A stretch of DNA of 64,000 nt from Paludibacter jiangxiensis (GCF_001618385.1 NZ_BDCR01000004.1:868001-932000), one strand, 5' to 3'; positions 36,919 through 46,983 are shown, numbered from the stretch's first letter. Notes: a model not told the origin generated them from the sequence alone. Numbers and translations are program-made.

Positions 36919-37671
36919 ATGGTGCATCATGAACTTGCTGCCACTTCTCTGACTGAAATTAAAGCATCCGTTATAGATCTGGCAATATTACCCTGGGGAG
37001 CAACTGAACCTCACAATTTACATTTACCATACGGAACAGATTGTCTTGCATCCACTTCAATTTCGATAGATGCAGCAAAAAAAGCAGCTCTGCAAGGGGT
37101 GCGCTGTATGGTTTTGCCTGCCATTCCGTTAGGCTCCCAAAATCCGGGACAAACGGACATGCCCTTATGCATACACGCTCGTTACGAAACTCAAAAAGCG
37201 ATTTTAACCGACATTGTGGCATCACTTCAACGACAGGGATTTCGCAAGCTTGTAATTGTTAACGGACACGGCGGCAACAGTTTCAAAAACATGATTCGCG
37301 ATCTGGCTGTCGATTATCCTGATTTTACAGTAGTGATCGCCAATTGGTACGATATTATTCCTCAGGAAGGATATTTTGAAAACCGCGACGATCATGCCGG
37401 CGAAATGGAAACATCCGTCATCATGCACTACTTTCCGGAGCTGGTTTTGCCTCTCTCAGAGGCCGGCGAAGGCACTGAAACGCGTTTCTCAATCGACTCG
37501 CTGAACGACAAGACGGCCTGGACTCCCAGACACTGGACAAAAGCGACCAACGATACCGGAGTTGGCAATCCTAAACTGGCAACGGCAGAAAAAGGCAAAC
37601 GCTATGCGGATGTCGTTTCTGACAGGTTATGTAAACTTTTTATAGAACTAACTACCAAAGAATTATACTAA
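36919..37671 (+). CDS. Creatininase-family amidohydrolase
   Basis: A 250-residue metal-dependent hydrolase. The N-terminal LPWGATEPHNLHLPYGTD carries the metal ligands Glu30, His32 and Asp41. The middle has VNGHGGNSFKNMI and later DDHAGEMETS, with the conserved Glu of the second metal site. Known members open cyclic amides such as creatinine or act on F420-type intermediates (MftE, FapyRmP hydrolase ArfB), so the substrate here is open. It lies between a cupin regulator and an acyl-CoA ligase, with 14-15 bp spacers, so the three probably act in one pathway. Confidence 0.88.
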   Translation: MVHHELAATSLTEIKASVIDLAILPWGATEPHNLHLPYGTDCLASTSISIDAAKKAALQGVRCMVLPAIPLGSQNPGQTDMPLCIHARYETQKAILTDIVASLQRQGFRKLVIVNGHGGNSFKNMIRDLAVDYPDFTVVIANWYDIIPQEGYFENRDDHAGEMETSVIMHYFPELVLPLSEAGEGTETRFSIDSLNDKTAWTPRHWTKATNDTGVGNPKLATAEKGKRYADVVSDRLCKLFIELTTKELY

Positions 37672-37686
37672 AACACGAACATTCCC

Positions 37687-39336
37687 ATGCAGCTTTTTGA
37701 CAGAACTTTAGGAGACTGGTTGGAACATTGGGCAACCGAAACCCCTGACCACGAATATATTGTATATTCGGATCGCAATCTGCGTTTTACATGGAAACAA
37801 TTTAACGACCGGGTCGATTGCATGGCAAAAAGCATGCTCTCGATTGGCGTAAAAGGTGGTGATCACGTGGGCATTTGGGCGCAAAATGTACCTGACTGGC
37901 TTACCATACTTTATGCCTGTGCCAAGTTAGGAGCTGTTGCCGTAACTGTCAATACCAATTACAAGCAACACGAGCTGGAATATCTGGTTGAAAATTCCGA
38001 TATGCACACGTTGTTCATTACCAACGGAACGTTCGAAAGCGACTATGTGAACATGACATACGAGATGCTTCCTGAACTGAAGAACTGCGAAAGAGGGCAT
38101 CTGAAAAGCGAACGATTCCCCTGCATGAAAAACGTAGTCTATATTGGACAGGAAAAGTTCCGGGGCATGTACAACACGGCAGAACTATTGCTTTTGGGGC
38201 AGAATCTGGACAACGCACCTCTTCTGGAAGCAAAAAAGAAAGTAAATTGCCACGACGTAACGAATATGCAATACACCTCAGGAACAACAGGTTTCCCAAA
38301 AGGTGTTATGCTTTCGCACCATAACATCGCCAACAATGGCTATATTACGGGGGAAAACATGAAATTCACCCAACAGGATAAGCTTTGTGTTTGCGTTCCT
38401 TTATTTCATTGTTTTGGGGTTGTTTTAGCCACCATGAACTGCCTTACACACGGATGTACTCAGGTAATGGTTGAGCGGTTTGACCCACTGGTGGTATTGG
38501 CATCAATTCACAAAGAACGATGTACGGCTGTTTACGGCGTACCCACCATGTTTATCGCGGAGCTTCACCACCCGATGTTCAATATTTTCGACCTCACCTC
38601 GCTACGCACAGGGATTATGGCCGGATCGCTCTGCCCTATCGAGTTGATGCGTGAAGTAAGCGACAAAATGTACCTTCAGATTACCAGTGTTTACGGGCTT
38701 ACCGAAACATCTCCGGGCATGACTCAAACCCGCATCGACGACCCGTTTGAGGTGCGTTGCACAACAGTGGGTAGCGACTTTCCATTCGTTGAAGTACAGG
38801 TCATCGATCCCGAAACCGGAGAAATATGTCCGGTAGGCGTACAGGGCGAAATGTGCTGCCGCGGATTCAACGTTATGAAAGGATACTACAAAAATGAAGC
38901 CGCTACTGCAGAAGTCATCGACAAGAATGGTTTCTTACACTCCGGCGACCTTGGTGTAAAGGACGAAAACGGAAATTATCGGATTACCGGCCGTATCAAA
39001 GACATGATTATCCGCGGTGGAGAAAATATTTACCCCCGTGAAATTGAAGAATACCTTTACAAGTTACCTCAAATAAAAGATGTGCAGGTGGCAGGTATTC
39101 CTTCCGAAAAATACGGAGAACAGGTCGGAGCGTTTATCATTCTCAAAGAAGGACAGACACTTCTTGAAGAAGACATTGTTGATTTCTGCCGGGGAAAAAT
39201 ATCGAGATTTAAAATTCCGAAATATATTTTCTTCGTCAAGGAATTTCCTATGACCGGCAGCGGAAAAATTCAAAAATACAAGTTGAAAACTATAGGACTT
39301 GAAATGCTTCAAGAGCAAGGCATTGAAGTTATCTAA
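37687..39336 (+). CDS. AMP-binding acyl-CoA synthetase
   Basis: A 549-residue ANL-superfamily ligase: activates a carboxylic acid with ATP to an acyl-AMP and then to an acyl-CoA in the cytoplasm. The core motif is [18 protein letters not shown] (P-loop-like A3), with [11 protein letters not shown] (A5), [39 protein letters not shown] (A7-A8) and the catalytic Lys in [13 protein letters not shown] (A10). These features match medium- to long-chain fatty-acid CoA ligases, but the chain length is not readable. Third gene of the cupin-regulator operon; a strong terminator follows 5 bp past the stop. Confidence 0.94.
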   Translation: MQLFDRTLGDWLEHWATETPDHEYIVYSDRNLRFTWKQFNDRVDCMAKSMLSIGVKGGDHVGIWAQNVPDWLTILYACAKLGAVAVTVNTNYKQHELEYLVENSDMHTLFITNGTFESDYVNMTYEMLPELKNCERGHLKSERFPCMKNVVYIGQEKFRGMYNTAELLLLGQNLDNAPLLEAKKKVNCHDVTNMQYTSGTTGFPKGVMLSHHNIANNGYITGENMKFTQQDKLCVCVPLFHCFGVVLATMNCLTHGCTQVMVERFDPLVVLASIHKERCTAVYGVPTMFIAELHHPMFNIFDLTSLRTGIMAGSLCPIELMREVSDKMYLQITSVYGLTETSPGMTQTRIDDPFEVRCTTVGSDFPFVEVQVIDPETGEICPVGVQGEMCCRGFNVMKGYYKNEAATAEVIDKNGFLHSGDLGVKDENGNYRITGRIKDMIIRGGENIYPREIEEYLYKLPQIKDVQVAGIPSEKYGEQVGAFIILKEGQTLLEEDIVDFCRGKISRFKIPKYIFFVKEFPMTGSGKIQKYKLKTIGLEMLQEQGIEVI

Positions 39337-39340
39337 CAAC

Positions 39341-39377
39341 AAAAAAGGCTTTAATCACTTTGATTAAAGCCTTTTTT
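39341..39377. terminator. Bidirectional terminator between acyl-CoA ligase and recQ
   Basis: 17-bp perfect stem (39341-39357 and 39361-39377), 3-nt loop, flanked by A-run and T-run, so both converging genes (ligase on plus, recQ on minus) can stop here. Confidence 0.92.
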
Positions 39378-39400
39378 TGTTGTATAACGATCAGATAATA

Positions 39401-41587
39401 TTAGTTCCCCATTTCAGATAAGAATTTGACCCGTACCAAACGAATTTCTTCTTCGGTAAAATCATCTTCTCCAAGTTCTTTAAGGGCATCTGCAATATCA
39501 TCGGTTTCAGCTTCACGGAAATAATCCTCTATTGTTCCGATGTGGTCATCATCCATAATATCCTCAAGAAAATAATCGATATTTATTTTTGTACCGGAAT
39601 AAACAATTGCCTCTACTTCATCAAGCAGTTCGGTAAAATCAAGGCCTTTCGACTCGGCAAGGTCATCCAATGCAACCTTACGATCTATTGCCTGTATAAC
39701 AGACACTTTCAACTTCGATTTATTGGCAACAGAACGAACGCGAAGGTCTTCCGGACGAACAATCTCATTTTCGATTACATGCCGCTTGATCAAAGCAACA
39801 AACTCTTCTCCGTAACGTTTTGCTTTTCCTGCTCCTACCCCGGGTACATTCTGTAACTCGTCTATAGAGATTGGATACGTAGTAGCCATCGCTTCGATAG
39901 AAGGATCCTGAAAAATTACAAAAGGAGGCAATTCCAGTTGCTTCGACATTTTCTTTCTCAGGTCAATCAGCATTGCGTAAAGCGCCGGATCAACAGCACT
40001 TGTGCCTGCTCCTTTTAATGGCGTTTCCTCTTCTTCTTCGTCAAAATCATTATTTTTGACTACCATAAAAGAGGTTGGTTTTGCAAGGTATTTTTTCCCT
40101 TTGGCCGTCATTTTCAACAAACCATAGTTTTCAATATCCTTCTCAACCAAACCAGCCAGCATTGCCTGACGAATTATTGCCTGCAAGAAGTTTTCATCTT
40201 CTTCCTGGGCTGTACTAAACTGTTCAAGCTCATCATGCCCGTAAGACTTTATATCTTCCGTTTCTACGCCTTTTAGCACGTTAACCACATACTCGGCCTT
40301 GAATTTTTCTTTAAGGGCACAAATGGTCTCTAAAATCAGTACCAGTAATTCCTGAGCCTCCACCTGTTTTTTCGGATGGCTACAGTTGTCACAACTTCCA
40401 CAATTTTCCTCCATATACTCTTCTCCAAAATAATGCAATAAAATTTTTCTTCTACAAACTGATGTTTCCGCGTAAGCTGCGGTTTCAAATAATAACTGTT
40501 TACCTATTTCTTGTTCTGCAATGGGTTTCCCCTGCATAAATTTTTCCATCTTTTGCAAATCCTTTGCAGAATAGAATGCAACGCAAATACCTTCACCACC
40601 GTCACGTCCGGCACGCCCTGTCTCCTGATAATAGCCTTCCAGACTCTTCGGCATTTCGTAATGAATTACAAATCTAACATCAGATTTATCAATTCCCATG
40701 CCAAAAGCAATAGTTGCTACAATCACCTGCGCATTTTCCATCAGGAACTTATCCTGATTTTCAGCGCGTGTAGCAGCGTCCATCCCAGCATGATAGGGCA
40801 ATGCAGCAATACCGTTAACCTGCAACGTTCCCGCAAGATCTTCTACTTTTTTACGGCTGAGACAATAAATAATACCCGATTTTTTAGGCTGAGACTTGAT
40901 ATATTTGATAATTTCCTTATCAATATCATTTGTCTTGGGACGTATTTCGTAATAAAGATTGGGGCGGTTGAATGACGATTTGAAGACAGTTGCATCTGTC
41001 ATCGCCAGATTCTTCAAAATATCGTGTTGAACCTTCGGTGTTGCACTGGCAGTAAGCGCTATGATGGGAGCTTTCCCTATCTCGTTTACAATAGGTCGAA
41101 TTCTTCTGTATTCCGGGCGGAAATCATGTCCCCATTCCGAAATACAATGAGCTTCATCTACGGCATAAAACGAGATGTTCAGCTGCTTCAGAAACTCCAC
41201 GTTATCTTCTTTTGTCAGCGATTCCGGGGCAACATAAAGCAATTTAGTCTTACCACTAAGGATATCGCTTTTAACCTCGTCTATGGCTGCTCTGTTGAGA
41301 GAAGAATTCAGGAAATGAGCCACTCCGTCTTCCATACTGAAGCTACGCATGGCATCAACCTGATTTTTCATCAAAGCAATAAGCGGAGAAATGACAATTG
41401 CAGTTCCCGGCATCATGATTGCGGGCAACTGGTAACACAGGGATTTGCCGCCTCCGGTTGGCATCAAAACGAAGGTGTCTTTTTTATCCAGCACATTCTG
41501 GATAATAGCCTCCTGATTGCCTTTGAAGACATCAAAGCCGAAGTAGGTCTTTAATTGCTCTGTCAGTTCTGAATGCTTATTCGCCAT
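39401..41587 (-). CDS. recQ: ATP-dependent DNA helicase RecQ
   Basis: 3'-5' DNA helicase used in recombination and fork repair. The 728-residue protein has Walker A (MPTGGGKSLCYQLP), DEAH box (VDEAHCISEWGHDFRPEY), motif VI (QETGRAGRDG), the RecQ zinc site (CRRKILLHYF...CGSCDNC), a winged-helix region and an HRDC domain (ALYAMLIDLRKKMSKQLELPPFVIFQD). A further ~100 residues with acidic helices follow, typical for Bacteroidota RecQ. It ends the minus-strand order clpP-clpX-recQ common in the phylum; 539 bp separate it from clpX, with a terminator in between, so it is likely transcribed alone. Confidence 0.97.
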   Translation of the reverse strand: MANKHSELTEQLKTYFGFDVFKGNQEAIIQNVLDKKDTFVLMPTGGGKSLCYQLPAIMMPGTAIVISPLIALMKNQVDAMRSFSMEDGVAHFLNSSLNRAAIDEVKSDILSGKTKLLYVAPESLTKEDNVEFLKQLNISFYAVDEAHCISEWGHDFRPEYRRIRPIVNEIGKAPIIALTASATPKVQHDILKNLAMTDATVFKSSFNRPNLYYEIRPKTNDIDKEIIKYIKSQPKKSGIIYCLSRKKVEDLAGTLQVNGIAALPYHAGMDAATRAENQDKFLMENAQVIVATIAFGMGIDKSDVRFVIHYEMPKSLEGYYQETGRAGRDGGEGICVAFYSAKDLQKMEKFMQGKPIAEQEIGKQLLFETAAYAETSVCRRKILLHYFGEEYMEENCGSCDNCSHPKKQVEAQELLVLILETICALKEKFKAEYVVNVLKGVETEDIKSYGHDELEQFSTAQEEDENFLQAIIRQAMLAGLVEKDIENYGLLKMTAKGKKYLAKPTSFMVVKNNDFDEEEEETPLKGAGTSAVDPALYAMLIDLRKKMSKQLELPPFVIFQDPSIEAMATTYPISIDELQNVPGVGAGKAKRYGEEFVALIKRHVIENEIVRPEDLRVRSVANKSKLKVSVIQAIDRKVALDDLAESKGLDFTELLDEVEAIVYSGTKINIDYFLEDIMDDDHIGTIEDYFREAETDDIADALKELGEDDFTEEEIRLVRVKFLSEMGN

Positions 41588-41861
41588 ATAAAAGTTAGAT
41601 CAAGGTTAGTTTGTCAATATTTAGTAGGTCAATATAAAGTAAGTCTATAATAAACGTTTCTTTCAAACGACTAAATTTATGTTCTCAGTTGATTTTTTCA
41701 CAACAGGCTGAATCTAACCTGATTTTCATTAATACTCTTTGGGGATAACAATCGACGGATTCTCTATTGATTAGCCCATAATTCGGATTGCTCTTTCCCG
41801 TTAATCGCGTTCTTCATAAGAACAACGCAAGAGCAGATAGTACTATCCAAACAATAAAACA

Positions 41862-41878
41862 CCTCCTTTATAAGGAGG
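41862..41878. repeat. Isolated 7-bp perfect hairpin
   Basis: CCTCCTT / AAGGAGG around TAT. Read on the minus strand it is followed by TGTTTTATT, so it may be a terminator for an unrecognised minus-strand transcript upstream of recQ. Confidence 0.45.
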
Positions 41879-42043
41879 CATGTTTCATAGAACAAATTTA
41901 TAAACAAGTTTCCCAAACCCCCTAATATTTTGATAAAAAAAAACCCATAAAAGCACAAAAGTTTTTTCCCTATATTGTTTAACCGTATATATCACTGTAT
42001 TTATGCTACTTACACAACAAAACACCAACTACAAGCATAAAAA

Positions 42044-42087
42044 AATGGTGTGAAACCGCAATCATCAATATACGATTCCACACCATT
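42044..42087 (-). terminator. Terminator of the clpP-clpX transcript
   Basis: 9-bp stem AATGGTGTG / CACACCATT (42044-42052 and 42079-42087) with a 26-nt loop; the minus strand continues into a T-run. It lies 40 bp past the clpX stop. Confidence 0.75.
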
Positions 42088-42126
42088 CATCAAGAAAAAC
42101 TGTTTACGACGACAGTTTACGTCTTA

Positions 42127-43359
42127 TCAGGCTGATATTTTTCCCGATTTGTCCATTTTTTCTTTAGCAAAAGCAGCTGTTATTACCAGTTCTTTTTGAT
42201 TTCCTGATGGAACTTCATACATCGCATCCATCATTATGGTTTCTGCAATGGATCTTAAACCGCGGGCGCCCAACTTAAATTCGATAGCCTTATCGACAAT
42301 AAAGTCTAACGCGGCATCTTCAAAAGTCAGCTTAACGTCGTCCATTCCAAAAAGCTTTACATACTGCTTTATAATAGAATTTTTAGGTTCTGTAAGAATT
42401 CTCCTCAATGAGGTTCTTTCAAGCGGATTAAGATAGGTAAGAACCGGTAAACGTCCGATAATTTCAGGAATAAGGCCAAAAGCCTTCAAATCCTGCGGAG
42501 AAATATACTGAAGGAAATTGCTCCGATCTACTTCATGTGATGCTTTTGTAGCACTATAGCCTACCACGTGCGTATTTAGACGTTGCGCAATTTTTTTCTC
42601 AATCCCGTCAAATGCGCCACCGCAAATAAAGAGAATGTTTTGCGTGTTTACGGCAATCATCCGTTGTTCCGGATGCTTACGTCCACCTTGTGGCGGAACA
42701 TTCACAACCGAGCCTTCCAACAACTTGAGCAAGCCCTGCTGCACGCCTTCGCCGCTTACATCCCTCGTAATGGAAGGATTATCGCTTTTGCGGGCTATCT
42801 TATCTATTTCATCAATAAAGACAATACCTCTTTCAGCAGCCTTCACATCATAATCAGCTACCTGCAAAAGACGGGTCAGAATGCTTTCTATATCTTCGCC
42901 AACGTACCCGGCTTCGGTAAATACCGTTGCATCTACAATGGTAAAAGGAACATGCAATTGACGGGCAATGGTACGGGCCAAAAGCGTTTTTCCAGTACCT
43001 GTGGGTCCAACCATAATGATGTTCGATTTTTCAATTTCCACATCATCGCCATGATCACGTTGAGTTAGTCGTTTATAGTGATTGTAAACAGCTACCGATA
43101 AAAACTTCTTGGCTTCATCCTGCCCAATAACGTATTGATCGAGGAACTGCTTAATCTCCATAGGTTTGGGAGGTGCTCCATTTTTAAATTTGATATCCTC
43201 CGCTCCTGATTTTTTCGAAAATTCCTGAACGATATCGTAGGCCATTTCAACGCACTGTGAACAAATCGCGCCGTCGACACCCGTAATTAAAGCGCCCACT
43301 TCCGACTCCGATCTGCCGCACATTGAGCAGCATCGACCTGTTGTATTCTTTTTTGCCAT
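42127..43359 (-). CDS. clpX: ATP-dependent Clp protease ATP-binding subunit ClpX
   Basis: AAA+ unfoldase that feeds tagged substrates to ClpP. The 410-residue protein starts with a zinc-binding domain ([11 protein letters not shown]...ICSQCVEMA), then the AAA+ module with Walker [16 protein letters not shown], Walker [13 protein letters not shown], the pore loop region GYVGEDIES, sensor and the ClpP-binding IGF loop (here [10 protein letters not shown] lies at the sensor-1 side; the canonical LGF/IGF tripeptide itself was not resolved by eye). Encoded 13 bp after the clpP stop, so translated from the same transcript. Confidence 0.97.
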   Translation of the reverse strand: MAKKNTTGRCCSMCGRSESEVGALITGVDGAICSQCVEMAYDIVQEFSKKSGAEDIKFKNGAPPKPMEIKQFLDQYVIGQDEAKKFLSVAVYNHYKRLTQRDHGDDVEIEKSNIIMVGPTGTGKTLLARTIARQLHVPFTIVDATVFTEAGYVGEDIESILTRLLQVADYDVKAAERGIVFIDEIDKIARKSDNPSITRDVSGEGVQQGLLKLLEGSVVNVPPQGGRKHPEQRMIAVNTQNILFICGGAFDGIEKKIAQRLNTHVVGYSATKASHEVDRSNFLQYISPQDLKAFGLIPEIIGRLPVLTYLNPLERTSLRRILTEPKNSIIKQYVKLFGMDDVKLTFEDAALDFIVDKAIEFKLGARGLRSIAETIMMDAMYEVPSGNQKELVITAAFAKEKMDKSGKISA

Positions 43360-43372
43360 AAATTACTAATCC

Positions 43373-44041
43373 TTATTTCTTTTCACGGAACAGTACTTCA
43401 TCCACCATTCCGTATTCTTTAGCTTCAGCAGCGGTCATCCAGTAGTCGCGATCCGAATCTTTTTCGATTCTTTCATACTCATTTCCGGAATGATCTGCAA
43501 TGATCGTATATAATTCTTTTTTCAGCTTCTGAATCTCGCGAGCTGTAATCTCTATATCTGAAGCCTGCCCCTGAGCACCGCCCATTGGTTGGTGAATCAT
43601 GATACGCGAGTGTTTCAACGCAGAACGTTTACCCTGGCTACCGGCAACCAACAACACAGCGGCCATCGAAGCTGCCATTCCGGTGCAAATAGTTGCCACC
43701 TTACTGCTGATAAACTGCATAGTGTCGTATATACCCAAACCGGCATACACAGATCCGCCCGGACTATTCAAATAAATTGCGATATCTTTTCCCGGATCAG
43801 CAGAATCGAGATAAAGCAACTGAGCCTGAATCACATTTGCCACATAATCATCAATGGGCATTCCCAAAAAGATAATACGATCCATCATCAAACGCGAAAA
43901 AACATCCATCTGAGTTACATTCAACTGGCGTTCTTCCAAAATTGACGGAGATATATAATTGTCGGTTATCCGGGAATACTGGTCTAATGCCAGTCCATTC
44001 ATTCCCAAATGTTTGGTTGCATAATTTCTAAAATCGTTCAT
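43373..44041 (-). CDS. clpP: ATP-dependent Clp protease proteolytic subunit ClpP
   Basis: Serine peptidase that assembles as a tetradecamer. The 222-residue protein has the catalytic Ser in CTGMAASMAAVLL, the His in RIMIHQPMGG and the Asp in EKDSDRDYWMTAAEAKEYG. A longer than usual N-terminal stretch (about 45 residues, ending near NVTQMDVFSRLMMDRIIFLG) precedes the core. It is followed by clpX after 13 bp. The usual upstream neighbour in Bacteroidota, tig (trigger factor), is absent here; dnaJ lies 151 bp upstream instead. Confidence 0.96.
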   Translation of the reverse strand: MNDFRNYATKHLGMNGLALDQYSRITDNYISPSILEERQLNVTQMDVFSRLMMDRIIFLGMPIDDYVANVIQAQLLYLDSADPGKDIAIYLNSPGGSVYAGLGIYDTMQFISSKVATICTGMAASMAAVLLVAGSQGKRSALKHSRIMIHQPMGGAQGQASDIEITAREIQKLKKELYTIIADHSGNEYERIEKDSDRDYWMTAAEAKEYGMVDEVLFREKK

Positions 44042-44192
44042 AAGTATTCTGTTTGTGAAACTTTTATCTGTTTTATTCTAACATTCGTTTCTGTTTTTAT
44101 ATAGAAGAATAACAAAGGTAGCATAAATTCAATGTAAACACAAGCGTCTGAATCTGTAACAAATTACAAATCAGATCAGACACCCTACCCCT

Positions 44193-45344
44193 TTATTCAA
44201 ACATTCTCCTGAAATTCTGGAAGAATGATTTTGAAGCAGATCCGTTTGGCTTTACATTGGGAGATTCATTCAGCTTTTCAATCAGCTTTTGTTCATCTTT
44301 TGTGAGATGTTCAGGAATGTATACTCCGATGTGTACCAATAAATCGCCATGCCCGTAACGGTTAACATTGGGTAACCCTTTTCCCCGCAACCTCAGCACC
44401 TTACCTGGCTGAGTACCAGCATCCACCTTCACCTTAACACGTCCGTCTACCGTCGGTACTTCTACAGTACCTCCCAAAATAGCGACAGTCACAGGCAAAA
44501 GAAGATTGTACACAAGATCATTTTCATCACGAATCAGTTCCGGATGTTGTTCTTCTTCAATCAAGACAAGAAGATCTCCCGTAACACCACCACGTCGGGC
44601 TGCGTTTCCTTTGCCACTAACCGACAGCTGCATACCTTCGCCAACGCCGGCCGGAATATTGATACTAATCACTTCATCCTGACGCACAATGCCTTCACCG
44701 TTACAATGAGGGCATTTTTTAGTTATCGTTTTGCCATCGCCGTTACAGGAAGGACAAACCGATTGGGTCTGCATTGCGCCAAGAATAGTTTGCTGTACAC
44801 GGGTTACATGTCCGGAACCATGACAGGTAGAACAGGTAGACACGCTGCTCGGATCTGCCGCACCACTTCCCCCGCAATGAGAACAGGCAACATATTTATT
44901 GACCTTAATTTTCTTTTCAACACCATTGGCGATCTCCTGCAAATTCAGGTGAACTTTTACTCTCAAATCTGCCCCCCTGTTATAACGGGGTGAGTTACCT
45001 CCCCCGCCAAAGCCGCCGAAACCACCAAAGCCGCCAAAATGACCACCGAAAATATCGCCGAAATGAGAGAAAATATCGTCCATATTTCCACTCCATTGAG
45101 TACCGCCACCTGCAGCACCGCCCATACCGGCATGTCCGAACTGATCGTAACGCTGACGTTTTTGGGCATCGCTCAGCACTTCATATGCTTCAGCAGCCTC
45201 TTTGAATTTTTCTTCAGCTTCTTTATTTCCGGGGTTCTTATCCGGGTGAAACTGAATTGCCTTCTTACGATAGGCTTTTTTTATTTCGTCTTCCGAAGCG
45301 CTTTTGGCAACACCAAGCACCTCGTAATAGTCTCTTTTCGACAT
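44193..45344 (-). CDS. dnaJ: Chaperone protein DnaJ
   Basis: Hsp40 co-chaperone that stimulates DnaK ATPase and binds unfolded proteins. The 383-residue protein has the J-domain with the HPD motif ([10 protein letters not shown]), a Gly/Phe-rich linker ([17 protein letters not shown]), four CxxCxGxG zinc repeats ([32 protein letters not shown]) and the C-terminal substrate-binding domains. It follows grpE by 135 bp on the same strand, as commonly found. No transcription terminator is evident between dnaJ and the downstream clpP-clpX pair, so read-through into clp genes is possible. Confidence 0.97.
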   Translation of the reverse strand: MSKRDYYEVLGVAKSASEDEIKKAYRKKAIQFHPDKNPGNKEAEEKFKEAAEAYEVLSDAQKRQRYDQFGHAGMGGAAGGGTQWSGNMDDIFSHFGDIFGGHFGGFGGFGGFGGGGNSPRYNRGADLRVKVHLNLQEIANGVEKKIKVNKYVACSHCGGSGAADPSSVSTCSTCHGSGHVTRVQQTILGAMQTQSVCPSCNGDGKTITKKCPHCNGEGIVRQDEVISINIPAGVGEGMQLSVSGKGNAARRGGVTGDLLVLIEEEQHPELIRDENDLVYNLLLPVTVAILGGTVEVPTVDGRVKVKVDAGTQPGKVLRLRGKGLPNVNRYGHGDLLVHIGVYIPEHLTKDEQKLIEKLNESPNVKPNGSASKSFFQNFRRMFE

Positions 45345-45479
45345 CGTTATTTTTAATTTACAATTTATTCAATTACGATTTACAATTAAAAAATCGCCAC
45401 TTGACTCCACTCCGGAATACCTGTTGAATTTTTCAAATGTTGAATCTCCGAACTATTGATTTTTAAATGAGCAATCCGG

Positions 45480-46031
45480 TTATTCTCCGACAACCACTTT
45501 TGCAAAACGTATCACTTTATCATTCAATACGTAACCCTTTTGAACACAATCAACAACCTTTCCTTTCAACTCTTCAGACGGAGCCGGAATAGTTGTAATT
45601 GCTTCATGAAATTCGGTATCGAAAACACTATTTTCAGTCTCAATAGCCTTTACTCCGTTTTGAGTGAGAAATGCCACCAACTTAGAATAAATCAGCTCCA
45701 TTCCCTGTCGAACAGCATCCACATCCGTACTACCTTTTGAAGCTTGCAAGCCTCTTTCGAAATCATCAGCCAATGGCAACAGATTTACCAAAACCGATTC
45801 ACCTGCCGATTTTATCAGTTCAGATTTTTCGCGCAAAGTACGTTTTCTGTAATTATCAAACTCTGCCATCAGTCGCAAATGAGAATCATTCAACTGATTA
45901 TATTTCGATTCCCATTCATTAACCTCATTTTCCACTGAGGTTTCTTCGGGAACTTCACTTTCCCGAGCCTCGTTTTCCTGATTCTGAACCTCTTTTTCTA
46001 CAATTTCCTCTGATTTCTTCTCCTGAGTCAT
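45480..46031 (-). CDS. grpE: Nucleotide-exchange factor GrpE
   Basis: GrpE releases ADP from DnaK. The 183-residue protein has a long acidic N-terminal tail (EKKSEEIVEKEVQNQE), a helical dimer segment and the C-terminal beta-wing (VLVNLLPLADDFERGLQA, FHEAITTIP, GYVLNDKVIRFAKVVVGE). It precedes dnaJ by 135 bp, forming the usual grpE-dnaJ pair; dnaK is not in the window. Its upstream region carries a direct repeat of TGACAAAA on the minus strand (see findings) that could be regulatory. Confidence 0.96.
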   Translation of the reverse strand: MTQEKKSEEIVEKEVQNQENEARESEVPEETSVENEVNEWESKYNQLNDSHLRLMAEFDNYRKRTLREKSELIKSAGESVLVNLLPLADDFERGLQASKGSTDVDAVRQGMELIYSKLVAFLTQNGVKAIETENSVFDTEFHEAITTIPAPSEELKGKVVDCVQKGYVLNDKVIRFAKVVVGE

Positions 46032-46122
46032 AGTTCTATATTGTATTTATTTATTCGTTTTTAGACAGACGTCTCCACCATTTTTTACAACAAAAAGTCT
46101 ACCAAAAACATTTAAGACTCCA

Positions 46123-46164
46123 TTTTGTCAGCCTGAGACTCCTAAAAATGCAGTTTTGTCAGGC
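46123..46164 (-). promoter_or_regulatory. Direct repeat upstream of grpE
   Basis: On the plus strand TTTTGTCAG occurs at 46123-46131 and 46154-46162 (minus strand CTGACAAAA), spaced 31 bp, i.e. about three helical turns, 92-133 bp before the grpE ATG. It could be a heat-shock or other regulator site; no factor is known from the sequence. Confidence 0.4.
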
Positions 46165-46167
46165 ATA

Positions 46168-46641
46168 TTACTCGTGATGGTATGGCTCCCCTTTTATAAT
46201 GGTCATTGCCCGATATACCTGCTCGACAAACAAAAGCCGGATCATCTGGTGCGAAAAAGTCATTCGCGAAAGCGACAATTTCCCGTTTGCGCGCGCATAC
46301 ACATCGCAGGAGAAGCCATAAGGGCCACCCACAACAAAAACCAGACGTTTAACGGAAGCAAGTCCTTTCTTCTCCAACAACGAAGCAAATTCCACCGAAC
46401 TGTACTGAGATCCTTTTTCATCCAGCAAAATAACTTCATCCGAGCTATCCAATGCATTCAGGATTGCCACTCCTTCTTTTTCCTTTTGTTGGTCGAAAGT
46501 CAGATTTTTAGCATTTTTCAGTTCAGGTATAACCGACACCTCAAACGAAATGTAGCGCTTAAGGCGTTTAAGATATTCTTCAACTGCCTGATTCAAGTGG
46601 CTTTCCGTGGTTTTCCCCACCAGTAAGAGTGTAATTTTCAC
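46168..46641 (-). CDS. rlmH: 23S rRNA (pseudouridine1915-N3)-methyltransferase RlmH
   Basis: SPOUT-class methyltransferase that modifies m3-pseudouridine 1915 in helix 69 of 23S rRNA, using SAM. The 157-residue protein has the family start KITLLLVGKT, the conserved LDEKGSQYSSVEFA, and the knotted SAM-binding region FVVGGPYGF followed by SLSRMTFSHQMIRLLFVEQVYRA. Length is standard. A TACCTTTG -7 box with GTTG 20 bp upstream (46671-46702, minus) provides a likely promoter. It lies 136 bp upstream of grpE. Confidence 0.97.
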   Translation of the reverse strand: MKITLLLVGKTTESHLNQAVEEYLKRLKRYISFEVSVIPELKNAKNLTFDQQKEKEGVAILNALDSSDEVILLDEKGSQYSSVEFASLLEKKGLASVKRLVFVVGGPYGFSCDVYARANGKLSLSRMTFSHQMIRLLFVEQVYRAMTIIKGEPYHHE

Positions 46642-46670
46642 TTAAATAGCATCAATTATAATTAGGCGCA

Positions 46671-46702
46671 CAAAGGTACAAACTATATCTTCAACCAACA
46701 AC
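46671..46702 (-). promoter_or_regulatory. Predicted rlmH promoter
   Basis: Minus-strand -7 box TACCTTTG (46678-46671) with GTTG (46702-46699) 20 bp upstream; 30 bp before the rlmH ATG. Confidence 0.65.
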
Positions 46703-46881
46703 CCGCAGACTTCTCCACTTGCAATCCTACCGTAAAGATTCCGTGCGCTAATTTTTTATCAGAAACTTTAATAATCATTCACTCATACCACATTCCACCT
46801 TCCCGTGAATCAAATTTCAGTATATCAACACGATGCAGAGAAACCGCATTATTCACCACAAACGACAAACATTTTAAATAG

Positions 46882-46911
46882 TTGGTCGATTCCAATTTCC
46901 GCCTATCTTTG
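46882..46911 (+). promoter_or_regulatory. Predicted distal bamD promoter
   Basis: TTG (46882-46884), 19 bp, then TATCTTTG (46904-46911): a good match to the Bacteroidota TTTG-N19-TAnnTTTG consensus. Confidence 0.7.
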
Positions 46912-46983
46912 CAGCAAAGGTTATCAAACAAAACAGAGAATGAGCTGACAAAGGAATTATCTGAAAAATTATCGAAATTATTT

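Larger units (their letters stand above)
41588..42126. other. Intergenic region between clpX and recQ (539 bp)
   Basis: No credible protein gene. It holds the clpX terminator (42044-42087), a second small hairpin (42097-42118) just past the clpX stop, and an isolated perfect hairpin CCTCCTT-TAT-AAGGAGG (41862-41878) whose minus-strand reading runs into TGTTTTATT. The middle 200 bp could carry a small RNA, but I found no convincing promoter. Confidence 0.4.

Noticed and set aside
41764-41958. 64-codon minus-strand frame between clpX and recQ
   Set aside because: AT-rich, Phe/Cys-rich composition typical of chance frames and it spans the hairpin at 41862-41878.
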